DNA of 64,000 nucleotides from Batillaria attramentaria (lineage: Eukaryota; Mollusca; Gastropoda; Batillariidae). The notes under the pieces were generated by a model. That model saw only the letters and a list, made by a program, of their open reading frames with translations. It was not told the DNA's origin and did not search any database. The DNA lies in assembly GCA_018292915.2 (NCBI GenBank), contig JACVVK020000013.1, forward strand, positions 3,210,001 through 3,274,000, read 5' to 3'. Shown here piece after piece: positions 52,860-63,892 of the stretch. A program made the position numbers and the translations under genes. Positions within the stretch are counted from its first letter, which is position 1. Each line of letters starts with the position of its first letter.

Positions 52860-53015
52860 GTCTTTGTATTGTGTCATGTGTAATATGTATTGATTGACGT
52901 GTTGGTCTGTACAGTGTGAATGTGTATGAGTGACGTGTGTTAGCGCAATGAGTCACTGTGTCTGAGAAGTGCGCTATATAAATGAAATTTAGTAGTAGTA
53001 GTAGTAGTAGTGGTA
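52860..53015 (+). mobile_element. SINE-type 3' end with (GTA)n tail
   Basis: GAAGTGCGCTATATAAATGA followed by AGTAGTAGT repeats is a common retroposon 3' terminus. The head is missing or unrecognised. Confidence 0.6.
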
Positions 53016-53090
53016 TTGCATGCATGGAGTAAAATTTGGCTCAGTGGCGTGTTGCACTGACATACCCTACCCAGCACTGTCAACAAATTC

Positions 53091-53456
53091 ACCTTCGCCG
53101 TACGTCGCTAAAAATAAAACTTACACTACGTACGTCGTGGGTGCAAAATCACCCATGGTTTTTATATAGACGATATACTGAATATTCCTGTCCGTGTGTG
53201 TGGATGCACACACACCCATGATTTTTATATAGGCGATTCACTAATTATACAACGGTTTTTATTGTGTATTTACTCCGTTGTTTACAAACAAACACACACG
53301 TTTTTTTTGTTGTTTTTTTTTTGTGGAAACAGTCAAAATCTTTATCAACAAAGTCATAAAATTTCAAAGACGGGAGATTAAAAAAAAAATTGATGGAGAT
53401 ACATTAATTAAAGTGAAATCATGGGTGCATCTGCACCCATCCGTTACGGCGAAGGT
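53091..53456. mobile_element. MITE-like element
   Basis: ACCTTCGCCGTA at the left and the complement of TACGGCGAAGGT at the right, with AATT-type bases outside. Several GGGTGCA...CACCCAT inverted motifs lie inside. It is inserted in a region duplicated with 52763-52820 (AACTCAATTCCT...AAGTAAG...CCAGTGGCC). Confidence 0.7.
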
Positions 53457-53504
53457 TAATTAACTCAATTCCTATCAAGTAAGATTGTGGTTGCCTACCA
53501 GTGG

Positions 53505-53508
<4 letters not shown>

Positions 53509-53588
<80 letters not shown>
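53509..53588. repeat. (CA)n microsatellite
   Basis: About 40 CA units. Confidence 0.97.
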
Positions 53589-53589
<1 letters not shown>

Positions 53590-54180
53590 AGAATTACCTC
53601 AAACCTGAGGTAGTCTTCCTGCTGGCCCTACCGCATGCTGTACATCATAGACCACTACGTGATTTTCCGGGCTCAACTGTAGACTGAGATCAGAACGATT
53701 TATGGTCTTAGATTAAAGCCTTTAAATTCCAACAAGCGCGCACTCATTATTACATCCGAAGAACAGGGGTCACCCCATATCTTGCGACATTTGTATCGTC
53801 ATTTTTGGAAAAGGGCCTAGGCGCCATGCGTTGGATAACCTCTTAGACCCTTTCTTCAGATGGCGGAAAATACCCGGGGAAAACGCCAGTTCACTAGGCG
53901 AGTGTTTGGTCAGCAAATATTAGAGATCGAAATCTCTCGAACATTAGACGAACGGAGAGATGAGAACCTGCACTGCTGCGTGTCAGAAGCAGCTGACGAT
54001 GTAGTTTTCAGTCTCGCAAACCGCATTTCGCGAGTCTTCAATCACAAAAGACAAAAGTTCATACAGGCTTTCGGGACAAAAAAAAAAAAAAAAAAACTCC
54101 GGTTGTCTGTCTGGGCTGAAGGGCAAAGACTTGTAATATTTGCCTCTACCATGTCTCTCATTTGCTTGGCACACAAGATG
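53589..54180. other. No supported gene
   Basis: A 113-codon ORF at 53860-54201 matches nothing and crosses an 18-A run. Not called. Confidence 0.45.
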
Positions 54181-54223
54181 AAGTACTATGAGTGTTTATG
54201 ATGTCAGATGCAGGGCCCGGGAT

Positions 54224-54240
<17 letters not shown>
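54181..54240 (-). pseudogene. Decayed copy of an intron-exon junction
   Basis: On the minus strand, CTCATCCCGGGCCCTGCATC and GACATCATAAACACTCATAG closely follow the acceptor and exon start at 55960-56025, but the acceptor AG is lost (CCGGG) and homology stops after about 60 bases. Confidence 0.6.
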
Positions 54241-54255
<15 letters not shown>

Positions 54256-54431
54256 ACAAATTATTTATTTGTTCACGCAGTTGGCCCAGAACAAGCGGAC
54301 GAGTGAATTGTCGACATCAGAGCAGACGATGACGTATGACAGTCACAATCACAGGACATGAGTGAAATACAAACATCCTGTGTGTGAGAGAGAGAGAGAG
54401 AGATGGGGGGGGGGGGAATAGGGGGGGGGGG

Positions 54432-54581
54432 TCGGTGTTTGGGGGTTTAACGTCATTTTTCCACCACATACGGGTGATATCAAAGACGGGGCAACGGTGA
54501 AAAAGCCAGCACAAATATTTGGCCTCAGCCGGGATACGAACTCATAAGTCCAACGCTCAACCATTCGGCCACCCGGATCCC
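54432..54581 (-). mobile_element. SINE family 1
   Basis: Tail GTGTTTGGGGGTTTAACGTC at the left, damaged head at the right. About 15 bases of the anticodon arm are deleted. Confidence 0.88.
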
Positions 54582-54585
54582 ATCC

Positions 54586-54627
<42 letters not shown>

Positions 54628-55209
54628 ACTGAACTGAACTGAACTGAACAGAACTGAACTAGTTTGTTTGGCCATTGGACCCATACACAGGTTGGTGGGG
54701 CTGAGTACTAGTATTTGTGTGGACGGCACGATTCACATGATAATTACAGTGACATAAACACACGTACACCAGAACTGCAGGAAACAACAAACATAATTAA
54801 CCGAGAACAGCATCTCTACCTTTGAACGCCTTATACAAGTAAGTTGCAAAATTTTTACATGACCTCACTTGTGCATGATATCAACAGGCGGGCAAGTCTG
54901 AAGGCATTAGGTGACGAGGTATACTTTTGTGGCAAATTCTTGAAAGAAAGCATCGGTGTATCACTAATGAATCAATGAATCTTTATTTTACAACGGTAGA
55001 GGCAGTAAACATTAGTCAGTTTTCATACCTGCCGTCGCAAAGTACTACAATTATCTAATTAATCAAAATGAACAAGAGAGAGATGATGATGATGATGATG
55101 AAACTTTATTTATCAACGGTAAAAGTTTTGACAGAAATTCGCCAGTTTGCAAACTCGCCGTTGCTAACACTACACAGACTATCTACTAAGGAAAAAAGGA
55201 AACAAAATA

Positions 55210-55276
<67 letters not shown>

Positions 55277-55357
55277 TTCAACACAGAAAATTATGCACTA
55301 AACTACAAGAAACAAACAGAGACTATCTACTAAGGAAAAAAGGAAGCAAAATATAAA

Positions 55358-55392
<35 letters not shown>

Positions 55393-55495
55393 AGTTCAAC
55401 ACACAAAAATTATGCACTAAACTACAAGAAACAGAGACTATCTATTAAGGAAAAAAGGAAGCAAAATATAAAAGCGCGAGAGAGAGAGAGAGAGA
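54582..55495. repeat. GA tracts with a repeated AGACTATCTACTAAGG segment
   Basis: (GA)n at 54591-54623, 55214-55272, 55361-55391 and 55477-55495; (GAACT)n at about 54625-54660. ACAGACTATCTACTAAGGAA-like segments recur at about 55176, 55318 and 55434. No gene. Confidence 0.75.
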
Positions 55496-55501
55496 TTTAT
55501 T
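55496..55501 (-). terminator. AATAAA polyadenylation signal
   Basis: AATAAA on the minus strand, about 185 bases past the stop codon of the exon at 55686-56015. Confidence 0.5.
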
Positions 55502-55685
55502 ACTCTTCAGGCATCTGCCCATAAGGCGATATTTACATACACTGTAATGAATGCCACGTGACATCAAACACAGTAAAGCTGCAATCCAGCTTCAGCCCGA
55601 CGCGGAAATCCGGCAATCAGTATGAGTAATGTCTTTGGGAATCAGTTACAGTTTTTCATTCCTACGACAAACGGCCGCACGATCA

Positions 55686-56015
55686 TCAGCCCAAGTACTG
55701 TCTAATCAGATTCACGATGGCTCGCCTCTCCTCGTTTCCTCGTCTCACCAACACGTCATAGTTCTGTTGTTTCACTGGTTGTCGTACGCTGATGGATGTG
55801 AGGAAGGTACGATCCCGCAGACTCAACTGCTTGTGCTCCAGGTGTTTCAGGAACCAGTGCCGGACCACAGGCTGATCTTCACTCGCCTTACTGTCAAGTA
55901 AAAACACCATGTCGTCGGTTGAACACAGTAAATCCGTCCCGTGTCGACGATCACTTTGCCGGGCGACCTTTTCAAGATCAAGTACTATAAGTGTTTTTGA
56001 TGTCAGATCCAGAGC
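55686..56015 (-). CDS. Terminal coding exon, possible CARD-like (death-fold) domain
   Basis: A strong acceptor on the minus strand ((CT)n then CATCCCAG) is followed by 109 open codons and a stop. The product has TLIVLDLEKVARQSDRRHGT, VVRHWFLKHLEHKQLSLRDR and YDVLVRRGNEERRAIVNLIR. The spacing of L/I positions, with a charged turn before LVRRG and a final helix, resembles helices 3-6 of a CARD; this is a weak, pattern-level impression. The polypyrimidine tract is a GA/CT microsatellite. An AATAAA lies downstream. Upstream exons would be beyond 56016; none was found. Function unassigned. Confidence 0.5.
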   Translation of the reverse strand, partial: ALDLTSKTLIVLDLEKVARQSDRRHGTDLLCSTDDMVFLLDSKASEDQPVVRHWFLKHLEHKQLSLRDRTFLTSISVRQPVKQQNYDVLVRRGNEERRAIVNLIRQYLG

Positions 56016-56019
56016 CTGG

Positions 56020-56084
<65 letters not shown>

Positions 56085-56886
56085 CAACCAACTCAGTGCA
56101 ACCCACTTAAAGCGTCAACGTTGTTTCGATCGCGTTTCGTCCGAGCTGTCTTTCATTTCAACGTGGAAAAAATAAAACTGAACAAGAAGCAACTGTGTCA
56201 ACATTGAAGCAAATGACTGTTTTTCATTTTGTCCTGTGGAAAGCGAGGGAAAAGGAGGTCGTCGACTGCTGTGATTCTTTGCTGATGCAGTTTCATTTCC
56301 CAAAAAGCTGGTTTAGCCCGGAGATGGGAGGGGGGATCTTCTGCCCCCCCACCCCCTCCAACCCCCCTCCCAACCTTTACCTCCTCCACCTTGGTCCTGC
56401 CAGAGACCATGAATTTTCAGATCTGACTCCATGACCTGATTAATTTGGACTTCAGCTCGGCTTAGGTGCAAAGACGGCCATAATTTGCGGTTTTGTGCGG
56501 GAAGGAATTATGGCTTTTTAATTTGCTGGGATTTAGCGTGTGTTATTTTTGCCGTTCCCTTTCTAAGAACGACAAACATTTCATCGCATGAGCTACTGCC
56601 AGTTTTAAAAATACTTGACGTGGTAATCCTCTTACACACCGCACAATCACAAAGACATATATTGACAAAAGAATGGAGGGGTTTGTGTTCTCCTAGAACT
56701 GTGGAAAACTGCGTGCAAATGGCCAGTGTTTTCTTTATGACATTTGTAAAAAATAAAAAAAAAATAAAAGAAATTGCGCGCACTGTTTGTTTTTGAAATA
56801 AATGAAGTTGCAGAAACGACTCTAAGAAAAAAAATTCTAACTTTTGCCCATTTTGACGTTCAGGGATAACAAAGCAACGAGAATTA

Positions 56887-56956
<70 letters not shown>

Positions 56957-57260
56957 GCCTAACAAACTAAAGGTTGAATAAATACTGTACCTTCCGTAGC
57001 GGGATCGATCAAAATAATAGCGAAGAAAAGGTTGCAGAGAAAGCATTTTCCTTTCATGTGCGAGGCAGACACGCTGGCGACCCGGTGATAAATTTGTAGG
57101 AAAATTGACGGCAATTTGTAAATTCGTAAATTGATAGAAACGCTTAGTAGGCACCGAGGGTTGAAGCTATGTCTTGTCTGTGCCTACACGTAAGACGGCG
57201 CCAAGGAACAGGAAATTCGGCCTTTTGTGGTATCTGCAAGCAAATACACACTATTTGGAC
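56016..57260. other. Non-coding region with GA and CA tracts
   Basis: (GA)n at 56024-56080 (the polypyrimidine tract of the neighbouring exon) and (CA)n at 56891-56954. ORFs match nothing. Confidence 0.5.
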
Positions 57261-57265
57261 TGCTG

Positions 57266-57560
57266 GTATCGTATCGTATCGTATCGTGTCGTGTCGTGCG
57301 GTGTCGTGTAGTGTGGTGTGGTGTGGTGTGGTATCGTGTGGCGTGGTGTGGTGTGGTGTGGTGTGGTGTGGTGTGGTGTCGTGTCGTGTCGTGTGGTGTC
57401 GTGTGGTGTCGTGTCGTGTCGTACTGCATCGCACCGCACTGCACCGAATCGCATCGCACCACACCGTACCGCACCGCATCGCATTCTTTTTCCTACCGCC
57501 ATGCACCGCATCGCATCGCATCGCATCGCATCGTATCGTATCATGGTGTCGTATCGTAAG
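57266..57560. repeat. Pentanucleotide repeat switching from (RTSGT)n to (GCAYC)n
   Basis: From ATCGT and GTCGT units through GTGGT units to a second half of GCATC/GCACC units, ending again in ATCGT. Phase is largely five throughout, with a unique break near 57486-57500. Confidence 0.88.
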
Positions 57561-57593
57561 AACTGAACTTCGAGTCTAAAGCTGGACTGGCCA

Positions 57594-57640
57594 GGGGCAC
57601 TTCCCGCCTCAAGCTGCTTAGACCCGGGCCACTTCATGTT
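57594..57640. repeat. Stray units of the 32-bp satellite
   Basis: GGGGCACTTCCCGCCTCAAG and the next start at 57626, 32 bases on, match the array at 49123-49300. Confidence 0.85.
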
Positions 57641-57667
57641 ACACCGGCTCCACGACTGTTCGAGAGG

Positions 57668-57802
57668 GTGGGTGGGTGTTTGCTGGTTTAACTTCCTTTT
57701 CCACCGCGTATGGGTGAAATCATAGACGGGGCGACGAGAAGAAGGCCAGCACAAGTATCTGGCCCCAGCCGGGATTCGAACTCACGACCCGCCGAGCATT
57801 GA
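57668..57802 (-). mobile_element. SINE family 1, 5'-truncated
   Basis: Minus-strand tail and body, ending near the anticodon arm (GACCCGCCGAGCATTGAAA). Confidence 0.88.
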
Positions 57803-58299
57803 AACGACTGTGTGTGAGAAGCCAGTACGTTGGGAGACATAATTAATAGGAAACGCGGGTCACTCAGTGCGAATCTGCAAAAACAAGAACAGTGTGATCG
57901 CGATCGTAGGCAGGTCTCCTTCCTCTCTCTCTCTCTCTCTCTCTCGTGTGAGGAATGACTTCCGGCAGGGAAAAAGGCCCGACCGCTGGTTGAGGGAAGA
58001 GAACCGGATGTTAGCAACAGTCACGTGGCGTTTGACATAACCCTGATATAACACTGTGCGATTCAGCTTGAGGAATGCCGTTGTCAATCGGCCGTGTGGT
58101 CCTTTCACAGCACCCTGCTGTTATGCGATGTAAGCTTGTGGGAACCAGGCAACATAATTGTCAGTCACGCTTGGATACAACGTAGGGAATTCTTCTTAGT
58201 CTTCTGCGTTCGATGTCTCATTGGCCGTGCTGAATCTATGGTTCCGTGGTTTGCCAGAAAGTCCACCGTCTACTGTAGTTTGTTGAAATCGTTAGAGAT
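57803..58299. other. No recognisable gene
   Basis: A short (TC)n tract at 57926-57945. Nothing else seen. Confidence 0.5.
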
Positions 58300-58745
58300 G
58301 TAGGTCAATAGAGGTTTTGAAATTTTGCAGAGAGATTTTTTAAAATTATTATTAAATCATTTACTTACTTACTTACTGTGATAATGATGATGATGAGTTT
58401 TATTATCATGATTATTATTATTCATAGCTGTGAGAAAAAAAAAACAACAATATTAGCGGGTAGCATTTTACGGAGAAACAAATTACGAGAAGTTTTGAAT
58501 GTCAATTAATAGAAGTTTTGTAGAGAGTCTACTTTTTAAATCAATTCATTGACTGACTGACTGACTGACTGACTGACTGACTGACTGACTGATGATGATG
58601 ATGATGATGATGATGATGACGACGACGACGACGACAACGATTCCTAGCCGTGAGAAAAACGAGCAATACTAGCGGGTCACATTTTGCGGAGAAAGAAATT
58701 ACTAGAAGTTTTAAAACGAGGAATTAATCTGAATTCATGCTTAAC
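58300..58745. repeat. Tandem repeat of about 215 bp with nested simple repeats
   Basis: GTGAGAAAAA...AGCGGGT...CATTTT.CGGAGAAA...AGAAGTTTT occurs at about 58431 and 58648, each preceded by (ACTT/GACT)n and (GAT)n or (GAC)n tracts. Confidence 0.8.
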
Positions 58746-59366
58746 ACGCTCGTTCCTTGGTCCAAAATTATCGACACATTTTAAGGTCAAATATCAGCGT
58801 CGTCAAGTGCGGCTCTGAACAGCGGAAATTTAACACACCAGAAATTGATCTAGGTTTTCTTTGAATATGGGGAAAAAAATCGAGCGATGCTGTCAAGATC
58901 TGCCACACACCGAGATACGTGTTCTCAGCTTGCACTGAGAGGAATCGTTGGGCAAACATCCCGGATGTCAATCATTTTTTAAATGATCGATTAGCAACGA
59001 ACTGCTCCCTTTTCATATTTCTCAGGCATTTCTGAAATCCACCCCCCCCCCCCCTCCACCCCCCACCTCCCCTCCTCCCCGACAACCACAACCGCAGCCC
59101 AAGCTCCGTTTCGTAACGCCCTGGGTCGCGGAAAGGGGATGGAAACACGCACTTTAAAATGCTTTTTTAAATGACTGGTGAGAGATTGGAGGGCAAAATA
59201 TCTGCTCGATATGCCGTGTCAGTCACGCGCTTTTTCTCAGCACCCAGATTTGCCTTTACTGACGAAACTTATGCTGTTTGGACAATGTATGCCTTTTTGT
59301 ACTGTGGGTATTTTACGAAGGACACGGTACAGCGTTTCAAACACGTGACGCAGAAATTCGTATCTA

Positions 59367-59402
<36 letters not shown>

Positions 59403-59470
59403 AACAACAACAACTCTTACATAGCGCCAAATCCCCACCATTGTGAGTTCTAAGCGCTTTCAGTGTAGGG
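58746..59470. other. No recognisable gene
   Basis: C-rich tract at 59041-59085 and (CTA)n/(CAA)n at 59369-59412. The 91-codon ORF at 59171 ends in the trinucleotide run and matches nothing. Confidence 0.5.
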
Positions 59471-59471
59471 T

Positions 59472-59514
59472 CGGGAGCCGGTATAACCGAATGGTAGAGC
59501 GTTGGACTTCAAGA
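59472..59514 (+). mobile_element. SINE family 1, head only
   Basis: GGGAGCCGGTATAACCGAAT through GTTGGACTTC, then an abrupt end. The 3'-truncated form is the reverse of the usual 5' truncation, so a later deletion is likely. Confidence 0.8.
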
Positions 59515-59606
59515 TTTAAGTATAAATTATGAGGAACAAAGAAATATTTATAGTACATTTACATAAATATAATACATGTATGTGAACACATAAAGCCGCG
59601 GGCAGC

Positions 59607-59610
<4 letters not shown>

Positions 59611-59642
<32 letters not shown>
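59611..59642. repeat. (CA)n microsatellite
   Basis: Short CA tract. 59643-60026 shows no gene. Confidence 0.95.
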
Positions 59643-59646
<4 letters not shown>

Positions 59647-60026
59647 CAGCACAGCCCAGCTTCAGTTTGGAATTGCCGTGAACCGAAGTGAATGACAGAT
59701 AATTGAGTTTGGTGCAATAACTTTATTATGAAACACTGAAATTCAGGCCTGGATACAGGGTCACTGGGTTCCGCAATGGCGAACGTGAATTTCAGCAAGT
59801 TTAAAAGCATTTGTTGGCCATTCCTAGCATCTTAACAGCCGCCTGAGTAAACTATGAATGACACTTACATCTGGGTTGCCAGCTAGTCATTGTACTGTCT
59901 GTTCCATGATTTGCTCAGAGAAACAGAAATTCAGTTAGGGCAGGTTTCCAAAGAACTGATTTCAGTCACCCAGACTGAAGGGTATCACCCATGCGCCAAC
60001 CAGTCGAAAGACTCCGGATGTAGGGT

Positions 60027-60205
60027 GGGGAGCCGGGACAGCCAAATGGTAGAGTGTTGGACTTTCAATGCTCGGGTCGTGAGTTCGGTTCCCGGCTGGA
60101 GCCAAATATTTGTGCTGGCCTTTTTCTCGTTGCCCCGTCTTTGATATCACCCTTACGAAGATGTAAAAGGACGTTTAACTCCCAAACACACACCCACCCC
60201 ACCCC
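60027..60205 (+). mobile_element. SINE family 1, first of a tandem pair
   Basis: Head GGGGAGCCGGGACAGCCAAA, TTC-type anticodon segment, tail CCCAAACACACACCCACCCC. Confidence 0.92.
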
Positions 60206-60213
60206 ACCCCCGC

Positions 60214-60392
60214 ATCCCGGGACAGTCGAATGGTAGAGCGTTGGACTTTCAATGCTCGGGTCGTGAGTTCGATTCCCGGCTAGAGCCAAATATTTGTGCT
60301 GGCCTTTTTTCGTTGCCTCATCTTTGATATCACCCATACGAAGGTGTAAAAGGACGTTAAACTCCCAAGCACACACCCACTCCATTCCATCC
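60214..60392 (+). mobile_element. SINE family 1, second of a tandem pair
   Basis: Starts ATCCCGGGACAGTCGAATGG directly after the tail of the previous copy, with similar body and tail. Confidence 0.92.
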
Positions 60393-60719
60393 CCGGATCT
60401 AGCGTGAAGACTGGACTCAGTGACCGACTAACTGACCACGGCATACTGCTGATTGTCCATCTGACCGCCCTAAATACTAACCAATACTGAAATCAGGACT
60501 GACAGACACTGGGTTCTAATCTGACCCAAAAAAGCAAGGGTCGGCAGGGTTGGTTTGGTGTCTAGCTAATCTGAAATCGATTTATCAACAGTTGTTCAGG
60601 CAACGCGAGGACCTGCTATATATACCAGCAGCTCAGAGTATCCCCTCCCCCTCCCCCCCTCCCCCCTCCAAACCTATTTCATCTTCCGATCCATCGCCGC
60701 CTCCCCCACCCCACTCCTC
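60393..60719. other. Non-coding spacer
   Basis: C-rich (CCCCCTC)-type tract at 60641-60720. No gene. Confidence 0.5.
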
Positions 60720-61100
60720 TCTCCGCCCCCTAGCAACAGTCTGCCAACAGCACCGCTTCCGTTGCACGTGCGCGCAGGCGCCGTGGGGGCGAACGAGGCT
60801 GGCGCGAGGCAAAGTGGACGTGGCTTCTTCTCGCGCATGGCGTGGTCTGTCTCCGTCTTCTTTGGCGAGCGCAGAGAAATAAATAAAAATAAAAAAGAGA
60901 TCGCGAAACCATCGGCGCTGGCTTTGAACTGGGCGAGATTGCGGCTTGACGAAGGCAGCGGAGCGTGAGTGCTGGCTGCCACTTGGACCTGCACGTGCGG
61001 CAACACTGTGCAATGGTTGTCCGAGCGGCGTGCGCAATAGACGGTGACAGATGACGGCCGTGGGCGGGCACTTAAAAAGCGGCAGAAGTTGCTCTCCACC
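60720..61100 (+). promoter_or_regulatory. CpG-rich promoter-like region of the ankyrin-repeat gene
   Basis: Strikingly CpG-dense compared with the rest of the window (for example TGCGCGCAGGCGCCG). It ends in GGGCGGG (61062-61068) and TTAAAAA (61072-61078), with a likely start near 61100. It is the only such region upstream of the coding exon at 63241. The 2.1 kb between would be 5' UTR and/or a 5' intron; which is not decided here. Confidence 0.5.
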
Positions 61101-61474
61101 CCTCAGTTCTGACACTTCACTTCTTTCTTAGACTCGTGTCTTCTCCGTGCAGTGGGATTTTGAAGAGGATGTGACTCAGTGACAGTGCCAACAACTTTTT
61201 TTCTGTTTTGTGTGAGGATGTGCCTTGGAATTAAGAATGGTTTCCTTTTTCTACAGCAACAGTTCGCTGTGAGTAGCCTTACGCTTATGGTTGAAAGAAA
61301 AATAAGTGCAGTTTCTATGTTGGGTGAAAAGAACGAGTGTGTTTTGACTTGATCTCAAACATCTTCCGTTGAGAGGACTGAGAGCAACAAACAGCAGAGA
61401 TGCCGAGCCACTCTGATGTAGGCTTTTGCAACTTTTCTTTTAGGCATATCCGTAAAATTGTTTCAGTGCTGCCA

Positions 61475-61527
<53 letters not shown>

Positions 61528-63240
61528 GGGGATGGGGGGGGGGGGGTATTGTTGTTGATATTCCTTCTGCAATGCAGGGTCCGTTTGTGTATGCTCAACT
61601 CTCGTTCAAAATTGTTTTTAGAATAGTAACACAGCAACTCGGACTGAACAAGAAGTTTGTCAGTCTGCGAGTCGATAGACAGATCTTACAGTACAGAGTA
61701 ATGACAACGTTTTTTCTTGTTTTTGTTTTTGTTTTTTTGTCATCATGGTTTGCAAATGAAATTTACACATTAAACAATTTTCTCGGATTTGCCCGACGGC
61801 TGCGAACACTCAGAGTGTTCTCAGTAGAGTAAACACGAGTTCTTGCCAAAATGTCAAGTGTTTAGACATATCACGCGGTCTAGGCGCGGGGTGTTTTTGC
61901 AACAAACACACGCCATTCAAAGAAACAAGATTAAAGTGTTCAATTCCTCGAACAGAATTGCCACTCACGACAACAGCCTCCCTGTTGCCCAATTTCTTTG
62001 AAGTGTGAAGCGAAAGATTGCTTCAGCTCCACAGCCAAGAGGAACCCCCCGAAAAAAAAAAGAAAAATAAGAAAGAAAAAAAAAAAGCGGAGACTCGAGA
62101 AATTTGCAGGCCAGATCCTCGTGCCTCTGAAAAGCTCTTGGGTATTTTAACGATTTAATCGGATGGAATGTTTCAGGGCTTTGCCGTGGACTGAGAGATC
62201 TTGAGCAAAGAGGACCTTTGACGGAGAAAGTCTACAAAAAAAAGGAAGAAGAGAAAAAAGGAGAAGAAAGGAAAAGAAGAACCAAACTCCTGGGAGAAGT
62301 GCAAAAGCGGAAAGAGAGGGTCCTACACATCTGAAGACAGAGAACAAAAGGCAGGGTCATCAGACAGTCATCACTGTGCGGCCAACATCCTTGTCAAGGA
62401 GTCGCGTTTCCTAGATTTTCTTTTCGTGGACATAGCCAGCTATTGTGGCGTCAGGCGACAGGGCCAGCTGCTTCATCAGTCTTTGTCGCTTCTTCCGGCC
62501 AAGCCATCCCTACAAAAAGCCAATAACAGCTGCCTTTTCAAACCAACGCGTAGGCAGTGCAGTGGTTGTATAGGACACGAATTGAAGTATTGTCGAGAAC
62601 TGTACAGAACATTTCACTAGTTTTGACAATTGTGGCTACGTAAACCACACAAAATCAATTTCGTGTGTGAGATCACCCGTACTGCCAGTGGGAGTGTGGA
62701 CGGGGAGGTTGAGGCTTGACTGATTTCACTTTGGGGGCTCACGTTAGCACAGCAAGTGAGAGACATTTGTAGTCTCAACGCTTATCATCGACACTTCACA
62801 CACTAAAACGGACTTGGAAAACATTCACTAGCAAAGTGTTTTAGCTGTTTTGAAGTCGGTGGAAATCGGCTTTTGGTCAGTAGAGTGGCCGAAAACCTTC
62901 AACTACACAACGTTTACCTGTGTCTGAACATATTTTCCTCTCCATGGGTCAGCACTGGCACTGCGGAACTGAAACCCTGTCGACTACTCAAGTGTGAGCA
63001 TTCACATTATGTCAAACAGGTCTGGCAGTCCGACCACGTGCTGAGAGACGAACATCCTGACTGAACTGCTACAGCCGCAACCACAAACCAGATTTCTCCA
63101 GATAGAGATTCAGATTGAAAAACTAAAGGAAAACTTCTTCCTCAAATATTCTCAATTTCTTCGGTGTGTAGTCGTGTATAGACCATCCTGCAAATCTTGA
63201 GTATTGTCTGCCTGAGTCACGCACGACTGACTACACGACA
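61101..63240 (+). other. Probable 5' UTR/intron of the ankyrin-repeat gene
   Basis: Contains (TG)n at 61476-61526 and purine-rich stretches at 62050-62090 and 62225-62330. Short ORFs have no recognisable product. Confidence 0.4.
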
Positions 63241-63432
63241 ATGGCGTCCCCAATAGTACCGCAGAAGACGAAGAAGTCTCCGAGCGTGACCGACAGCCAG
63301 CACTTGTTTGACGCCGTGCAGAAGGGCAAGATCCACCTGACCCGCTTCATCCTGGCCGCCTCCAACAACCAGCTGCAGAACTCGTGGGATCAGGATGGCC
63401 GGACCCCGCTCATCGCCTGCTGCGACAATAAG
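63241..63432 (+). CDS. Ankyrin-repeat protein, first coding exon (partial gene)
   Basis: ATG in a strong context (ACAATGG) opens 64 codons to a consensus donor AATAAG|GTAAGC (GT at 63433, phase 0). The product has a Lys/Ser-rich start (MASPIVPQKTKKSPSVTD), a helix pair SQHLFDAVQKGKIHLTRFIL, and the ankyrin turn WDQDGRTPLIACCDNK. The order of a short leader, AV-x-x-G-x-x-x-LTR, and D-x-x-GRTPL-x-x-C recalls the N-terminus of ANKRD34-type proteins; that family call is tentative, ankyrin repeat itself is secure. Codon use is GC-rich at third positions, unlike the surrounding repeats. The intron is invaded by two SINEs and the rest of the gene is outside the window. Confidence 0.85.
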
Positions 63433-63473
63433 GTAAGCAAGAATTTAGCTGGATACATACGGCTTAACTGTGG

Positions 63474-63862
63474 GACCGTCGGTGGTGTAGTGGTTAAGCG
63501 ACTCCGTCACCGATGCGACAGATCAGGTCCGAGTCCCACTCGGGGGGAAATTTTTTTTCCTTCTCGTACGTGGCACCGTTCATTCGGGCCGATCGTCGGC
63601 GGGTTTTTTCCCGGGTACTCCGGTTTCCTTCCCTTCTGCTTTGGACATGTTCAGCACACAAAATTTGAAAATGAATGCAAGATTCCGAAACCTAAATTGC
63701 TGAGCTGATCCTTCGCACCATGTGATTGTAATGTGTTCATGTCCAGTGTTTGAGAGAATGCGTGTGATTCACGTGAGCGTGCATGTTTGGTTCTGTTCGC
63801 GGCACTTTTAGCCGAGTCATAAAATTGGGTAAAGCGCCTACACAGTACTCATCATTATTATC
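63474..63862 (+). mobile_element. tRNA-derived SINE family 4 in the first intron
   Basis: GGTGGTGTAGTGGTTAAGCG head, B box GGTCCGAGTCC, CCGTTCATTCGGGCCGATCG body, and the end CATCATTATTATCATC. The same family as 45695-46130. Confidence 0.9.
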
Positions 63863-63892
63863 ATCATTATTCTCTCTGTCTCTCTCTTTGTC

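Noticed and set aside
53860..54201. 113-codon plus-strand ORF
   Set aside because: Runs through an 18-A tract and overlaps the antisense of a decayed exon junction; no homology recognised.
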